Below the pieces are notes generated by a model, which was given only the letters and a program-made list of their open reading frames with translations, made no database searches and had not been told where the DNA came from. DNA of 54,509 nucleotides from DAIDKA01 sp035506335 (GTDB lineage Bacteria > Pseudomonadota > Gammaproteobacteria > Steroidobacterales > Steroidobacteraceae): positions 1 through 54,509 of the forward strand of contig DATJPN010000039.1 of assembly GCA_035506335.1 (NCBI GenBank). Reading direction: 5' to 3'. Numbering within the stretch: the first letter of the stretch is position 1; every line of letters starts with the position of its first letter. The translations under genes and the position numbers were made by a program. Below, one piece after another: positions 7,672 through 16,748 of the stretch.

Positions 7672-9327
7672 TCAGCTCCCGATTCCGGAGAGCGCGGCGC
7701 TGACGATCTGTCGGGCCTCCTGGAAAATCTGCTGCAGGTGCTCCGGACCCTTGAGGCTCTCCGCGTAGATCTTGTAGATGCTCTCGGTACCGGAGGGCCG
7801 CGCCGCGAACCAGCCGTTCGCCGTGACGACCTTGACGCCGCCGATAGCCGCGCCGTTGCCCGGTGCCCGGGTCAGTACCGCCTCGATCTTCTCCCCGGCC
7901 AACGTGCCACTCCTGATCTGGTCGCCGGAGAGACCGGACAGCGCCTTGCGCTGCGCGGCATCGGCCGGCGCATCGACGCGTTCGTAGGCGGGATTGCCCA
8001 GCGTGCGGGTGAGATCCTCGTACAGCCGGGACGGATCCTTGCCGGTGCGGGCGGTGATCTCACCGGCGAGCAGCGCGAGCGCGATGCCGTCCTTGTCCGT
8101 GGTCCAGACGCTGCCGTCACGACGCAGGAGAGACGCACCCGCGCTCTCCTCGCACACGAAGCCGAGCGAGCCGTCGACGAGCCCGTCGACGAACCATTTG
8201 AAGCCGACCGGCGTCTCGTAGATCTTCCGGCCGAGCTGCGCGGCGACCTTGTCCAGCATCATGCTGGTGACGACGGTCTTGGCAATCGTGGCCCGCTCGT
8301 TCCACTGCGGCCGGTGGGAAAACAGGTAATGCGCCGCGGCGGTCAGGTAGTGATTGGGTGGCATGAGTCCGGCGCTGCGCGTGACCACGCCGTGGCGGTC
8401 ATGATCGGTGTCGCAGGCAAAGGCGATGTCGAAACGCTCCTTGAGTCCGATCAGGCGTTGCATGGCATTGGGCGATGAGGGATCCATGCGTATCCGGCCG
8501 TCCCAGTCGAGCGTCATGAAGCGGAAGGTCGGATCCACCGCGTCATTGGTGATCGTCAGATCGAGCCCGTATTGCTCCGCGATCACCGGCCAGTAGTGCA
8601 CGCCGGCCCCGCCGAGCGGATCCACGCCCATGTGAACGCCGGAAGCCCGGATCGCGTCCAGATCGATGACGCTGGCCAGGTCATCGACATAGGCGTGCAG
8701 GTAGTCGTGCCGGCGCGTGGTCGCGAGGGTGCGCGCCCGGGAAAAGGGCACTCGCCGTACGGCTTCGAGCTTCGCGCGCAGCAGCTCATTGGCCTTGTTC
8801 TCGATCCACGAGGTGACCGCCGTGTCGGCCGGGCCCCCGTTCGGCGGGTTGTACTTGAAACCCCCGCTCTCGGGTGGATTGTGCGAGGGAGTGATCACGA
8901 TGCCGTCGGCCAGACCCGCCGCGCGGCCCCGGTTGTAGGTCAGGATGGCATGCGATATGACCGGGGTGGGGGTGTAATCGGTGTGTTCATCCGGCACCAT
9001 GACCGTGACCGCGTTGGCACCGAGCACCTCCAGCGCGCTGATGAAGGCCGGCTCCGACAAGGCGTGCGTATCCATCCCGAGGAACAGCGGGCCGGTGATG
9101 CCCTGCTGGGTGCGGTACATGACGATGGCCTGGGTGATGGCCAGGATGTGTGCCTCGTTGAAGGAGCGCTGCAGGGAACTGCCGCGGTGGCCGGAGGTTC
9201 CGAATGCCACCTTCTGGTCGGCGACGGCCGGATCGGGTGCATCGGCGTAGTACGCGCAGATCAGCCGCGGTACATTGACCAGCAGGGACGCAGGCGCGGG
9301 CTTCCCGGCCAACGGATCGGTTGTCAT
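7672..9327 (-). CDS. pgm: Phosphoglucomutase (alpha-D-glucose phosphate-specific)
   Basis: Interconverts glucose 1-phosphate and glucose 6-phosphate. 551 residues from the ATG at 9327 (AAAGGAGAG upstream), close to the usual ~546 of the bacterial Pgm family. It carries FGTSGHRGSS near the N-terminus, the phosphoserine loop ITPSHNPPESGGFKYNPPNG, the metal loop DTDHDRHGVV, the sugar-binding CEESAGAS and the phosphate-binding PSGTESIYKIYAES. It links the glycogen phosphorylase product (glucose 1-phosphate, gene at 12848-15394) to glycolysis. The gene stands alone; the btuB promoter overlaps its end. Confidence 0.96.
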   Translation of the reverse strand: MTTDPLAGKPAPASLLVNVPRLICAYYADAPDPAVADQKVAFGTSGHRGSSLQRSFNEAHILAITQAIVMYRTQQGITGPLFLGMDTHALSEPAFISALEVLGANAVTVMVPDEHTDYTPTPVISHAILTYNRGRAAGLADGIVITPSHNPPESGGFKYNPPNGGPADTAVTSWIENKANELLRAKLEAVRRVPFSRARTLATTRRHDYLHAYVDDLASVIDLDAIRASGVHMGVDPLGGAGVHYWPVIAEQYGLDLTITNDAVDPTFRFMTLDWDGRIRMDPSSPNAMQRLIGLKERFDIAFACDTDHDRHGVVTRSAGLMPPNHYLTAAAHYLFSHRPQWNERATIAKTVVTSMMLDKVAAQLGRKIYETPVGFKWFVDGLVDGSLGFVCEESAGASLLRRDGSVWTTDKDGIALALLAGEITARTGKDPSRLYEDLTRTLGNPAYERVDAPADAAQRKALSGLSGDQIRSGTLAGEKIEAVLTRAPGNGAAIGGVKVVTANGWFAARPSGTESIYKIYAESLKGPEHLQQIFQEARQIVSAALSGIGS

Positions 9328-9525
9328 CGACACACTCTCCTTTAACGAGTCTTCACTTGCGCACCCGCGCCGCGCAGGCGAACATCTGCCCGATTGTCGC
9401 ATTTGCGACGGCTGTGCGTGGATGCGGGTTTTACCTCTGCTTGAATCCCGGCCAGCCCACTCCTTCGATTGATCCGGCCCGGAGCCGAAGAACGGCGGCG
9501 CGCGGGCTTTGCGGGCGTTTTTGTC

Positions 9526-10725
9526 ATGGGCAAGAGTAACTTACGGGAAGGCATCATTCTGGGGCTGCTGTCGGCGATCGGCCCCTTTGCCATCGACATG
9601 TACCTGCCGGCCCTGCCCTCCATCGGCCAGAGCCTGCATGCGAACGCCGCCACGGTGCAGTTGAGCCTGACCGTGTTCTTCGTCGCCGTCGGCGGCGGCC
9701 AGCTGCTGTACGGACCGCTGTCGGACATGTTCGGACGCAAGCTGCCGCTGTACGTCGGGCTGTCGCTGTTCTGCTGCGGTAGCCTCGCCTGCGCGCTGGC
9801 GCCCGATGGGGAGGTCTTCCTGCTGGGGCGCTTCGTGCAGGGCCTCGGCGCCTGCGGCGGCATGGTGATTCCGAGGGCCGTGGTCCGCGATCTGCATTCG
9901 GGGGTCGAGGCCACGCGCCTGATGTCGCTGCTCATGCTGGTGTTCAGCATCTCGCCGCTGCTCGCGCCCCTGACCGGCAGCTTCGTGATCCAGGTCACCG
10001 GCTGGCGCGGTGTCTTCTGGATGGTGCTGGCCGCGGCGATCATCGGCTTCGGGATCCTCACCACGCTCAAGGAGTCGCGGCCGAGGGCGGCACGCGCAGG
10101 CAGCAGCCTGTACGGCGCGTTCCACTCCTACCGGAAGCTGATCGCGGACAGGCACTTCCTGGGCACGGTGATGATCGGCACCTGCGGCATGGCGAGCTTC
10201 TTCCTGTATCTGTCGAATTCGCCGTACGTGATGATCGAGCACTATCACCTGAGCCCGCGCGGCTTCAGCCTGCTGTTCTCGGTGAACGCCGCGTCATTCT
10301 TCGTCGCCGCGCAGTTCAACGGCACGCTGGCCTCGCGCCTCGGCCTGAAGACGCTGGTGCGGCGCGCCGCCACCGGCTTTGCGCTCGCCATGGTGCTGCT
10401 GCTCGCCTTGTTCGCGGCGGGCTTCGATCACCTCGTGATCATGGTGCTGCTGCTGTGCTGCGCCTATGCCTGCCTGGGCATGACCGTGCCGACCTCCTCG
10501 ATCCTCGCGCTCGAGGAGCACGGCGCCATCGCCGGCACCGCCTCCTCCCTGATCGGCACGCTGCAGTTCGGCCTGGGGTCCGTGGTGATGGCCACATCCG
10601 GCACCTTCGCCAACGGCGCACCGCTGCCGATGATCGCCGGCATCACGCTGTGCGCGCTGCTGTGCGTCGGATTCGCCCGCCTCACCCTGCGGCCCGCTGC
10701 GCGGGTGGCGGTCGCCGCGGCCTGA
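9526..10725 (+). CDS. MFS drug exporter, Bcr/CflA family
   Basis: 399-residue twelve-helix transporter of the DHA1 Bcr/CflA group, which export drugs, sulfonamides, bicyclomycin or amino-acid-like compounds with protons. The N-terminus (GPFAIDMYLPALPSI, then VQLSLTVFFVAVGGGQLLYGPLSD and FGRK) is characteristic. The ATG at 9526 is chosen because it places the first helix in the standard position; an upstream in-frame start at 9469 would add a non-conserved tail. It stands between two leftward genes and has no regulator next to it. Confidence 0.9.
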   Translation: MGKSNLREGIILGLLSAIGPFAIDMYLPALPSIGQSLHANAATVQLSLTVFFVAVGGGQLLYGPLSDMFGRKLPLYVGLSLFCCGSLACALAPDGEVFLLGRFVQGLGACGGMVIPRAVVRDLHSGVEATRLMSLLMLVFSISPLLAPLTGSFVIQVTGWRGVFWMVLAAAIIGFGILTTLKESRPRAARAGSSLYGAFHSYRKLIADRHFLGTVMIGTCGMASFFLYLSNSPYVMIEHYHLSPRGFSLLFSVNAASFFVAAQFNGTLASRLGLKTLVRRAATGFALAMVLLLALFAAGFDHLVIMVLLLCCAYACLGMTVPTSSILALEEHGAIAGTASSLIGTLQFGLGSVVMATSGTFANGAPLPMIAGITLCALLCVGFARLTLRPAARVAVAAA

Positions 10726-10745
10726 GCCCTCCTCGGAGGCTTGGG

Positions 10746-11696
10746 TCAGCTGAAGACCGGCAGCGCCGCCAGCTCGTGCGCCGGCACCGCCTCTACCGCG
10801 AATCCGGCGTTGCGCCAACCGCGCAGTCCGTCCTCGATCACCGCCGCCCGCAGGCCGAGTTTCAGCAGCTCGCGCGCCACGCGCACGCTGGTGGCCTGGC
10901 GCAGGCAGGTGCAGTACAGGTAGATCCGCCGGTCTTTCGCGAATTCCCGCAGATGGGCGCCCAAGGCGTTCGGATCGACGCGCCGCGACCCCGGGATGCG
11001 CACGGCGCCGGGATCGAAATACCCGTGACTGCGCACGTCATACACCAGCGCCTCGCCTGAGGCGACCTCGCGCGCAACGGTTGCGGCCGGCGCCCGCGGC
11101 ACCCCGCGGCCCAGGCGCCGCGCCCGCACCGTGCTCCACAGCAGCCACGAGGCGTACGCCGTGAGCCCGCTCAGCACCACCGCCGTCGTCAGGTGGCCGA
11201 ACCGCTCGTAATAATGAATGATCTGCGCGACGGCGCCGCTGCACAGGTACCCGACGACGAAATAGGTCCCGACATAGAGCACGGCGCCGGTGAGGTCCAG
11301 CCACAGGAAAGGCCACCAGCGCATCTGCATGCTGCCGGCGAGCGGCGGCGCCATGGTGTTGATGCCCGGCAGGAATTTCGCCACCACCAGCAACGATCGG
11401 CCACGGCGGTGGAAGGTGTCGGCGGACGTGACCACGCAGGACTCGGGATTGAGCGAAATCCGGCACAGGGCGCCGAGGAGCCACCAGCCGGTGCGCCGGC
11501 CGAGGAGGAACATCACGGCATCCCCCGCCACCATGGCGCTGAGCGCGCAGGCGACGACACCGGCCGCGGACAGGTGGCCCAGGGCGCTCTGCGCCGCCGC
11601 GAGGATCAGTGCGACCGCCACCGGTACCGGCAGGCCGATCGCCTGCAGGAACACCGCGAGCGATAGCATGAGCAGGCCATGCTGCGCGAGATCCAT
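10746..11696 (-). CDS. DedA-family membrane protein with C-terminal rhodanese domain
   Basis: 316 residues. Residues 1-190 are a DedA/VTT (SNARE-associated) membrane domain with GDAVMFLLGRRTG, the helical hairpin RGRSLLVVAKFLPGINTMAP and the end YFVVGYLCSG. DedA proteins affect membrane potential and undecaprenyl-phosphate or lipid flipping. Residues 205-305 are a rhodanese fold (LVYDVRSHGYFDPGAVRIPGS) with the cysteine loop YCTCLRQATS, expected to carry persulfide sulfur or sense redox. DedA-rhodanese fusions occur in other proteobacteria. It follows transaldolase by 9 bases and is likely the last gene of a glgP-tal-dedA transcript. Confidence 0.85.
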   Translation of the reverse strand: MDLAQHGLLMLSLAVFLQAIGLPVPVAVALILAAAQSALGHLSAAGVVACALSAMVAGDAVMFLLGRRTGWWLLGALCRISLNPESCVVTSADTFHRRGRSLLVVAKFLPGINTMAPPLAGSMQMRWWPFLWLDLTGAVLYVGTYFVVGYLCSGAVAQIIHYYERFGHLTTAVVLSGLTAYASWLLWSTVRARRLGRGVPRAPAATVAREVASGEALVYDVRSHGYFDPGAVRIPGSRRVDPNALGAHLREFAKDRRIYLYCTCLRQATSVRVARELLKLGLRAAVIEDGLRGWRNAGFAVEAVPAHELAALPVFS

Positions 11697-11705
11697 GCCG
11701 GCACG

Positions 11706-12806
11706 CTACTTCAGCGACTTGCTCTTGACCCGGATCGACTGCAGCAGGTTCTGCCACGAGGCGTTGAAGGATGCGGCGCCCTCGGACTGCAGCTGCGCCG
11801 CCAGTGCGGCAACGTCCACGCCGGCCGCCGCGATCGCGGCCAGCGTCCGGTCGCAGCTGCCGCCATCGGGCGTGAGCGCGCCGTGGATCGAACCGTGATC
11901 GCCGAAGGCCAGCAGCGTCTCCTCAGGCATGGTGTTGACCGTATTCGCAGCGGCCAGCGCCGTGATGTAAAGGGTGTCGGGCGCGGTGGGGTCCTTGACG
12001 CCGGTGCTCGCGAACAGCAGCCGCTGCGGCCGCGCGCCGAGGTTCATGAGTCGCTGCCAGCGATCCGTCGCCATCAGCTGCCGGTAGGCGCGGAAGGACT
12101 GCTGGCCCACGGCGATCCCCAGAGTGTTGCGCAGCGTCGCGGGCAGCCGCTCGAGGGTCGCCTTGTCCCAGCGGCTGATGAACAGCGAGGCCACCGAACG
12201 CACATCCGGGCTCAATCCCGCCGTCACGCGCCGCTCGAGCCCGCGCAGATAGGCCTGCGCGGCGGCCTCGTACTGCTCCATGGAGAACAGCAGCGTCACG
12301 TTGACCGGCACCCCCTGGAAGATCGCCTCTTCGATGGCCGGCAGGCCCTCGCGGGTGCCCGGGATCTTGATGAACAGGTTGGGTCGGCCGGCCCTGGCGT
12401 GCAGCGAGCGGGCCGCATTCAGGGTCTGCGCAGTGTCATAGGCCAGAAGCGGCGAGACTTCCAGCGACACCCAGCCGTCCACCGTCGCCGTGCGTTCGTA
12501 TACGGGCCGGAACAGGTCCGCGGCGCGGGTCAGGTCCGCGATTGCCAGCTCGAAGAACAGGTCCTCGACCGACAGGCCCTTCGCGGCCAGCGCGCGCACG
12601 TCCTCGTCATAGGCAGTGCTCTTGCTGATGGCGTGATCGAAGATGGTCGGGTTCGAGGTGAGCCCGGTCACGCACAGTCCCGAGCCGATGTAGCGCCCGA
12701 GCGTGCCGTTGTCGAGCAGGTCGCGGGTGATGTTGTCGAGCCACAGGCTCTGTCCCAACCCGTTCAACTGGCGGGGCGCATCCGAGCGCGTGGTGTCGAT
12801 GGCCAT
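11706..12806 (-). CDS. tal: Transaldolase
   Basis: Moves a dihydroxyacetone unit between sedoheptulose 7-phosphate and glyceraldehyde 3-phosphate in the non-oxidative pentose phosphate pathway. 366 residues, matching the longer Tal subfamily. SLWLDNITRDLL at the N-terminus, TGLTSNPTIFDHAI and the Schiff-base lysine Lys147 in RPNLFIKIPGT are clear. The ATG at 12806 has GGAG eight bases upstream. It lies 41 bases downstream of the alpha-glucan phosphorylase gene and is probably co-transcribed with it. Confidence 0.95.
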   Translation of the reverse strand: MAIDTTRSDAPRQLNGLGQSLWLDNITRDLLDNGTLGRYIGSGLCVTGLTSNPTIFDHAISKSTAYDEDVRALAAKGLSVEDLFFELAIADLTRAADLFRPVYERTATVDGWVSLEVSPLLAYDTAQTLNAARSLHARAGRPNLFIKIPGTREGLPAIEEAIFQGVPVNVTLLFSMEQYEAAAQAYLRGLERRVTAGLSPDVRSVASLFISRWDKATLERLPATLRNTLGIAVGQQSFRAYRQLMATDRWQRLMNLGARPQRLLFASTGVKDPTAPDTLYITALAAANTVNTMPEETLLAFGDHGSIHGALTPDGGSCDRTLAAIAAAGVDVAALAAQLQSEGAASFNASWQNLLQSIRVKSKSLK

Positions 12807-12847
12807 GGCGATTGCTCCGTGAGACGTTGCGGCAGTGTCGAGGCGGC

Positions 12848-15394
12848 CTAGCGCTGCCAGAGAATGTGATTCGCTTCCAGCGGCACCGCGGCGCCGGCCA
12901 GGCGCGGAATGACTCGCGCCGTGTAGTCGCCGGCCGGACGGTTCGCCGGGACGGCCACCCGGTACAGATTGCAGCCCGCGGCGTCGCCAGCGGCCGGCTG
13001 CATCTGCAGCGTCATGTCATACACCTTCGGACCCTCGCCGTCGATGCCGTTGGCGTATAGCTGCACCGCCACATCCTGCGGCGCAAGACCGGCCAGGTAC
13101 ACCGAGACGTCGAATTCGAATCCGCTTGCTGTCGTCGCAACCGTCACAGGCCCGAAGCGCAGCTGACTCCAGGTGCGGTCCAGGCGCTCGCGCCAGCGCA
13201 GCAGCCGCTGGCCGGCCCCGTCCCCGGCGCTGCGCCGCAGCCACTCCTGGGCTGCGGGGAGGTAGGAGCGCTGCGTGTATTCATGGACGGCGCGACTGCT
13301 CGAGAACTGCGGTGTCAGCGTCACCATGCTCTCGCGCATGCGGGCGATCCAGGCGGTGGGGATCCCCGCGGCATCGCGGGTGTAGAACTGCGGCACGACA
13401 TCGCGTTCGAGCACTTCATACAGGGCCGCCGCATCGCGGTCGTCCCACGCGCCCTCATCGCCGTGAGTCTGGGCATCGCCGATGGCCCAGCCCACGTCCG
13501 GCTGATACGCCTCGGCCCACCAGCCGTCCAGCTGGGACAGGTTGATGCCGCCGTTGACCAGCACCTTCATGCCGCTCGTGCCGCAGGCCTCCCAGGGCCG
13601 GCGCGGAGTATTGATCCACACGTCCACGCCCTGCACCAGCTGCTGCGCGACGTACATGTCGTAGTCGGCGAGAAAGATCACATGATTGCGCGCATCGGTG
13701 CCGCGGATGAACTGCACCCACTGCCGGATCAGCGCCTGGCCGGGCTCGTCGGCCGGATGCGCTTTGCCCGCGATGATCAGCTGCACCGGGCAATCGGCAT
13801 GCGACAGCAGCCGCAGCAGCCGTGCGGTGTCGCGCAACAGCAGGTTCGGCCGCTTGTAGGTGGCGAACCGCCGCGCGAATCCGAGGGTCAGGGTATTCGG
13901 ATCCAGCAGCTGCCTCGCGCCCTCGACCGCATCCGCGCTTTCGCCGGACACCATCAGCATCCGGGTGAGCTGCTCGCGCGCCGAGTCGATCAACGCCGCC
14001 CGGGACTCATTGCGAAATCGCCACAGCTGCGCGTCGCTGAGCCGCCGAATGCCGACCGCGGCGGCGCCATCCGGAGACTGCCAGCAGTCGGCCGCGCAGG
14101 CGCCGGCCCACAGGGCCTCGGCCTGCACCGAGTCCCAGGTGGGCATGTGCACGCCGTTGGTGATGTGTCCGACCGGTACTTCCTCCTCCGGCCAGCGCGG
14201 AAACAGACTGCCGAAGATCTGCCGGCTCACCTTGCCGTGCAGACGGCTCACGCCGCTGACGGCGCCGCTGCCGCGGATCGCGAGGTACGCCATGTTGAAA
14301 CTCTCGGACCAGTCCTGGTCGTTGGCGCGGCCGAGTGCGAGCAGCTGCTCGGTGCTGATGCCGAGACTGGTCCGCGCGTACTCGCCGAGGTATTGCACGA
14401 TCAGTTCCGGCGCGAACCGATCGAAGCCGGCGGCGACGGCGGTATGGGTCGTGAAGAGGTTGCCCGCGCGGGTGGTGGCGAGCGCCGCGGCGAAGTCCAG
14501 TCCGGACTTGCGCATGTACGCGCGCGCGCGCTCCAGTACGGCGAAGGCGGCATGGCCTTCGTTCAGGTGGCACACCTCGGGCAGGATGCCCAACGCCGAG
14601 AGCAGTCGCCAGCCGCCGATGCCGAGGATCAGTTCCTGGCGCAGCCGCAGCTCGGGGCCACCGCCGTACAGTTCGCTCGTGATGCCTCGCCAGGCGGGGA
14701 AGTTCGCCGGATCGTTGCTGTCGAGCAGCAACAGCCGGACCCGGCCGACCTGGGCCTGCCAGGTCCGCAGCCACACCGGGAAGCCCGGCAAGTCGACTTG
14801 CAGCCGCAGCCACTCCCCGTCGGCCGTGCGCAACGGCGTGATCGGCAGCTGGTCCGGTGAATTGAAGGGAAACAGCGCCTGCTGGCCGCCGGCGCGGTCG
14901 ATGATCTGGCGAAAGTATCCCTGTTGATACAGCAGCCCCACGCCCACCACCGGCACGCCCAGGTCGCTCGCGGATTTCAACTGGTCGCCCGCGACATTGC
15001 CCAGTCCGCCCGAATAGATCGGCAGCGCCTCGCTCAGCATGAACTCCATGCTGAAGTACGCGACCTGCTTGAGCGCGCTTGCCGGATGGTTCACGTCGAA
15101 CCACGCCGGCCCTGCCGCGGCGGCGCGGCGGATGTCCAGCACCCGGTCCACTTCGGAGCGGAACGCGGGGTCCGCGAGCGCCTCGCGTATCCGGTGCGCG
15201 GACACGGTCTGCAGCACCGTACAGGGATTGCGGGTGAACTCCCACAGCGGCGCGTCCAGCCGCCTCCACAGGTGATCGGCCCCGCGATCCCAGGCCGAGC
15301 GCAGGTCCAGGGCCAGTTCGGTCAGGGCGCCCAGGCCGTCCGCGTCACCGCCGCCCGGGTCCGCCGCGCCATCCGGCGTCACTTGTGAGGTCAT
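12848..15394 (-). CDS. glgP: Alpha-glucan (glycogen) phosphorylase, GT35
   Basis: Splits alpha-1,4-glucans with phosphate to glucose 1-phosphate. About 848 residues from the ATG at 15394; an alternative ATG at 15460 would add 22 non-conserved residues. Motifs are AYFSMEFMLSEALPIYSGGLGNVAGD near the N-terminus, VCHLNEGHAAFAVLERAR, FARRFATYKRP, and the pyridoxal-phosphate lysine region RPWEACGTSGMKVLVNGG. The GTSGMK form and the ending mark the divergent short-loop alpha-glucan phosphorylases rather than the E. coli MalP/GlgP type. It feeds Pgm and heads the likely glgP-tal-dedA operon. Glycogen synthesis genes are not in the window. Confidence 0.92.
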   Translation of the reverse strand: MTSQVTPDGAADPGGGDADGLGALTELALDLRSAWDRGADHLWRRLDAPLWEFTRNPCTVLQTVSAHRIREALADPAFRSEVDRVLDIRRAAAAGPAWFDVNHPASALKQVAYFSMEFMLSEALPIYSGGLGNVAGDQLKSASDLGVPVVGVGLLYQQGYFRQIIDRAGGQQALFPFNSPDQLPITPLRTADGEWLRLQVDLPGFPVWLRTWQAQVGRVRLLLLDSNDPANFPAWRGITSELYGGGPELRLRQELILGIGGWRLLSALGILPEVCHLNEGHAAFAVLERARAYMRKSGLDFAAALATTRAGNLFTTHTAVAAGFDRFAPELIVQYLGEYARTSLGISTEQLLALGRANDQDWSESFNMAYLAIRGSGAVSGVSRLHGKVSRQIFGSLFPRWPEEEVPVGHITNGVHMPTWDSVQAEALWAGACAADCWQSPDGAAAVGIRRLSDAQLWRFRNESRAALIDSAREQLTRMLMVSGESADAVEGARQLLDPNTLTLGFARRFATYKRPNLLLRDTARLLRLLSHADCPVQLIIAGKAHPADEPGQALIRQWVQFIRGTDARNHVIFLADYDMYVAQQLVQGVDVWINTPRRPWEACGTSGMKVLVNGGINLSQLDGWWAEAYQPDVGWAIGDAQTHGDEGAWDDRDAAALYEVLERDVVPQFYTRDAAGIPTAWIARMRESMVTLTPQFSSSRAVHEYTQRSYLPAAQEWLRRSAGDGAGQRLLRWRERLDRTWSQLRFGPVTVATTASGFEFDVSVYLAGLAPQDVAVQLYANGIDGEGPKVYDMTLQMQPAAGDAAGCNLYRVAVPANRPAGDYTARVIPRLAGAAVPLEANHILWQR

Positions 15395-15563
15395 GCCCTG
15401 CGCCACCTGCGTTGCAACGGCGTCATGAACCTTCCGGATCAGGAAGCCTGGAGGGGTCATTTTACCCGCCTTCGCCCCGCGCGGGCCGCGGTGTAACATC
15501 TGCGCTTGAGGCCACGCCGCGGATTTCCAGCGGCGGCTGTCATAAATCCTTCAGGATCATCGC

Positions 15564-16160
15564 ATGCACCACAAACTGGATGGACCGGCGCTGGACACCC
15601 TGTTCCGCACCGCCAGGACCCGCAATGGCTGGAGCGCCGAGACCGTCAGCGACGATCAGCTTCGCGAGCTGTACGAATTGATGAAATGGGGCCCCACTTC
15701 GGGCAATTCCAATCCGGCCCGTTTCGTCTGGGTTCGCTCCGCAGCGGGCAAGGCGAAACTCGCCTCGCTGGCCTCCGAGGGCAACCGCGCCAAGATCCTC
15801 GCGGCCCCCGTGACGGTCATCATCGGCTATGACCTGGACTTCGCCGAACAGATGCCCAAGCTTTTTCCGGCGAGGGGCGAGGCCATGCGGGCCATGTTCG
15901 CCGGCTCCCCGGTCATCGCCGAAACCAATGCCTTCCGCAACAGCAGCCTGCAGGGCGCCTACCTGATGCTCGCGGCACGAGCCCTCGGACTGGACTGCGG
16001 TCCGATGTCCGGCTTCGACAACGCCGGCGTCGATCGCGAGTTCTTTGCCGGCACCCGCATCCGGTCGAACTTCCTCTGCAGCCTCGGGTACGGCACCGAT
16101 GAGAAGCTTTTCCCGCGCAATCCGCGCCTGACGTTCGACGAGGCCGGCCGGTTCGCCTGA
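15564..16160 (+). CDS. rutE: Malonic semialdehyde reductase-like nitroreductase (RutE/HadB family)
   Basis: 198-residue FMN-dependent nitroreductase-fold enzyme. It follows the RutE/HadB family closely: LFRTARTRNGW, ELMKWGPTSGNSNPARFVWV, AETNAFRNSSLQGAYLMLAA, ALGLDCGPMSGFD and SNFLCSLGYG. RutE reduces the toxic malonic semialdehyde from pyrimidine breakdown to 3-hydroxypropionate. No other rut gene is present, so it may serve a more general aldehyde or nitro-compound role. It is followed after 20 bases by the YaiL-like gene. Confidence 0.85.
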   Translation: MHHKLDGPALDTLFRTARTRNGWSAETVSDDQLRELYELMKWGPTSGNSNPARFVWVRSAAGKAKLASLASEGNRAKILAAPVTVIIGYDLDFAEQMPKLFPARGEAMRAMFAGSPVIAETNAFRNSSLQGAYLMLAARALGLDCGPMSGFDNAGVDREFFAGTRIRSNFLCSLGYGTDEKLFPRNPRLTFDEAGRFA

Positions 16161-16180
16161 ACCATCCCTGAGGATCGAGC

Positions 16181-16738
16181 ATGAGTTCACTTTCATTGCG
16201 CGAGCAGTTGTTGCAGGCCGGGCTCGTCAGCGAGCAGCAGGTCAGGAACGTCGAGCGACAGGAGCAGCGCAAGCACTACCAGGGCCACAAGCAGCAGCCC
16301 CGCGCGCAGCGCAACGGGCCGACACCGCAGGAAATCGCCGCGCAGCGCCAGGCCGAAGCCAAGGCGGCCCGGGACCAGGCGCTGAATCGCAAGCAGCAGG
16401 AAAAGGCGCAGCGCAAGGCGCTGTACGCCCAGATCCGCGAACTCGTGACCCAGAACCGCATCGCGCGCCCGGATGTCGAGGAGACCTACAACTTCATCGA
16501 CGGTGGCAAGGTGCGCCGCATCCGCGCCGACGCCGCGCTGCGCGAGCGCATCGCCCGCGGCGAGGTCATGCTGGTGCGCTGCGAGGGCCGCTACGAACTG
16601 GTGCCGCCGGCGATCGCCGACAGGATCAGGGAGCGCGACGCGCGCGCCGTGGTCGCGCCGGCACCGGCCGCCTCATCCAGTGAGACCGTGGATGAGGCCT
16701 ACAAGGACTTCGTGGTGCCCGACGATCTGATGTGGTGA
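16181..16738 (+). CDS. DUF2058 (YaiL-like) protein
   Basis: 185-residue basic, Lys/Arg/Gln-rich protein of the DUF2058 family, whose E. coli member YaiL is nucleoprotein- or polysome-associated. SLREQLLQAGLVSEQQVR, the long charged helix at about 40-95 (predicted coiled coil), and YNFIDGGKVRRIRAD plus VRCEGRYELVPPAIA are typical. GAGGATCGAGC gives a fair ribosome site before the ATG. The exact role is unknown. The distribution of the family supports a gammaproteobacterial host. Confidence 0.88.
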   Translation: MSSLSLREQLLQAGLVSEQQVRNVERQEQRKHYQGHKQQPRAQRNGPTPQEIAAQRQAEAKAARDQALNRKQQEKAQRKALYAQIRELVTQNRIARPDVEETYNFIDGGKVRRIRADAALRERIARGEVMLVRCEGRYELVPPAIADRIRERDARAVVAPAPAASSSETVDEAYKDFVVPDDLMW

Positions 16739-16748
16739 GAGGCCGCGA

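Noticed and set aside
7648..7676. Full promoter for btuB
   Set aside because: The -10 TATACT is good but no acceptable -35 is found, so only the -10 is reported, with low confidence.
10723..10749. Hairpin between Bcr/CflA and DedA genes
   Set aside because: CCTCC-TC-GGAGG has too small a loop and no T-tract; not called a terminator.
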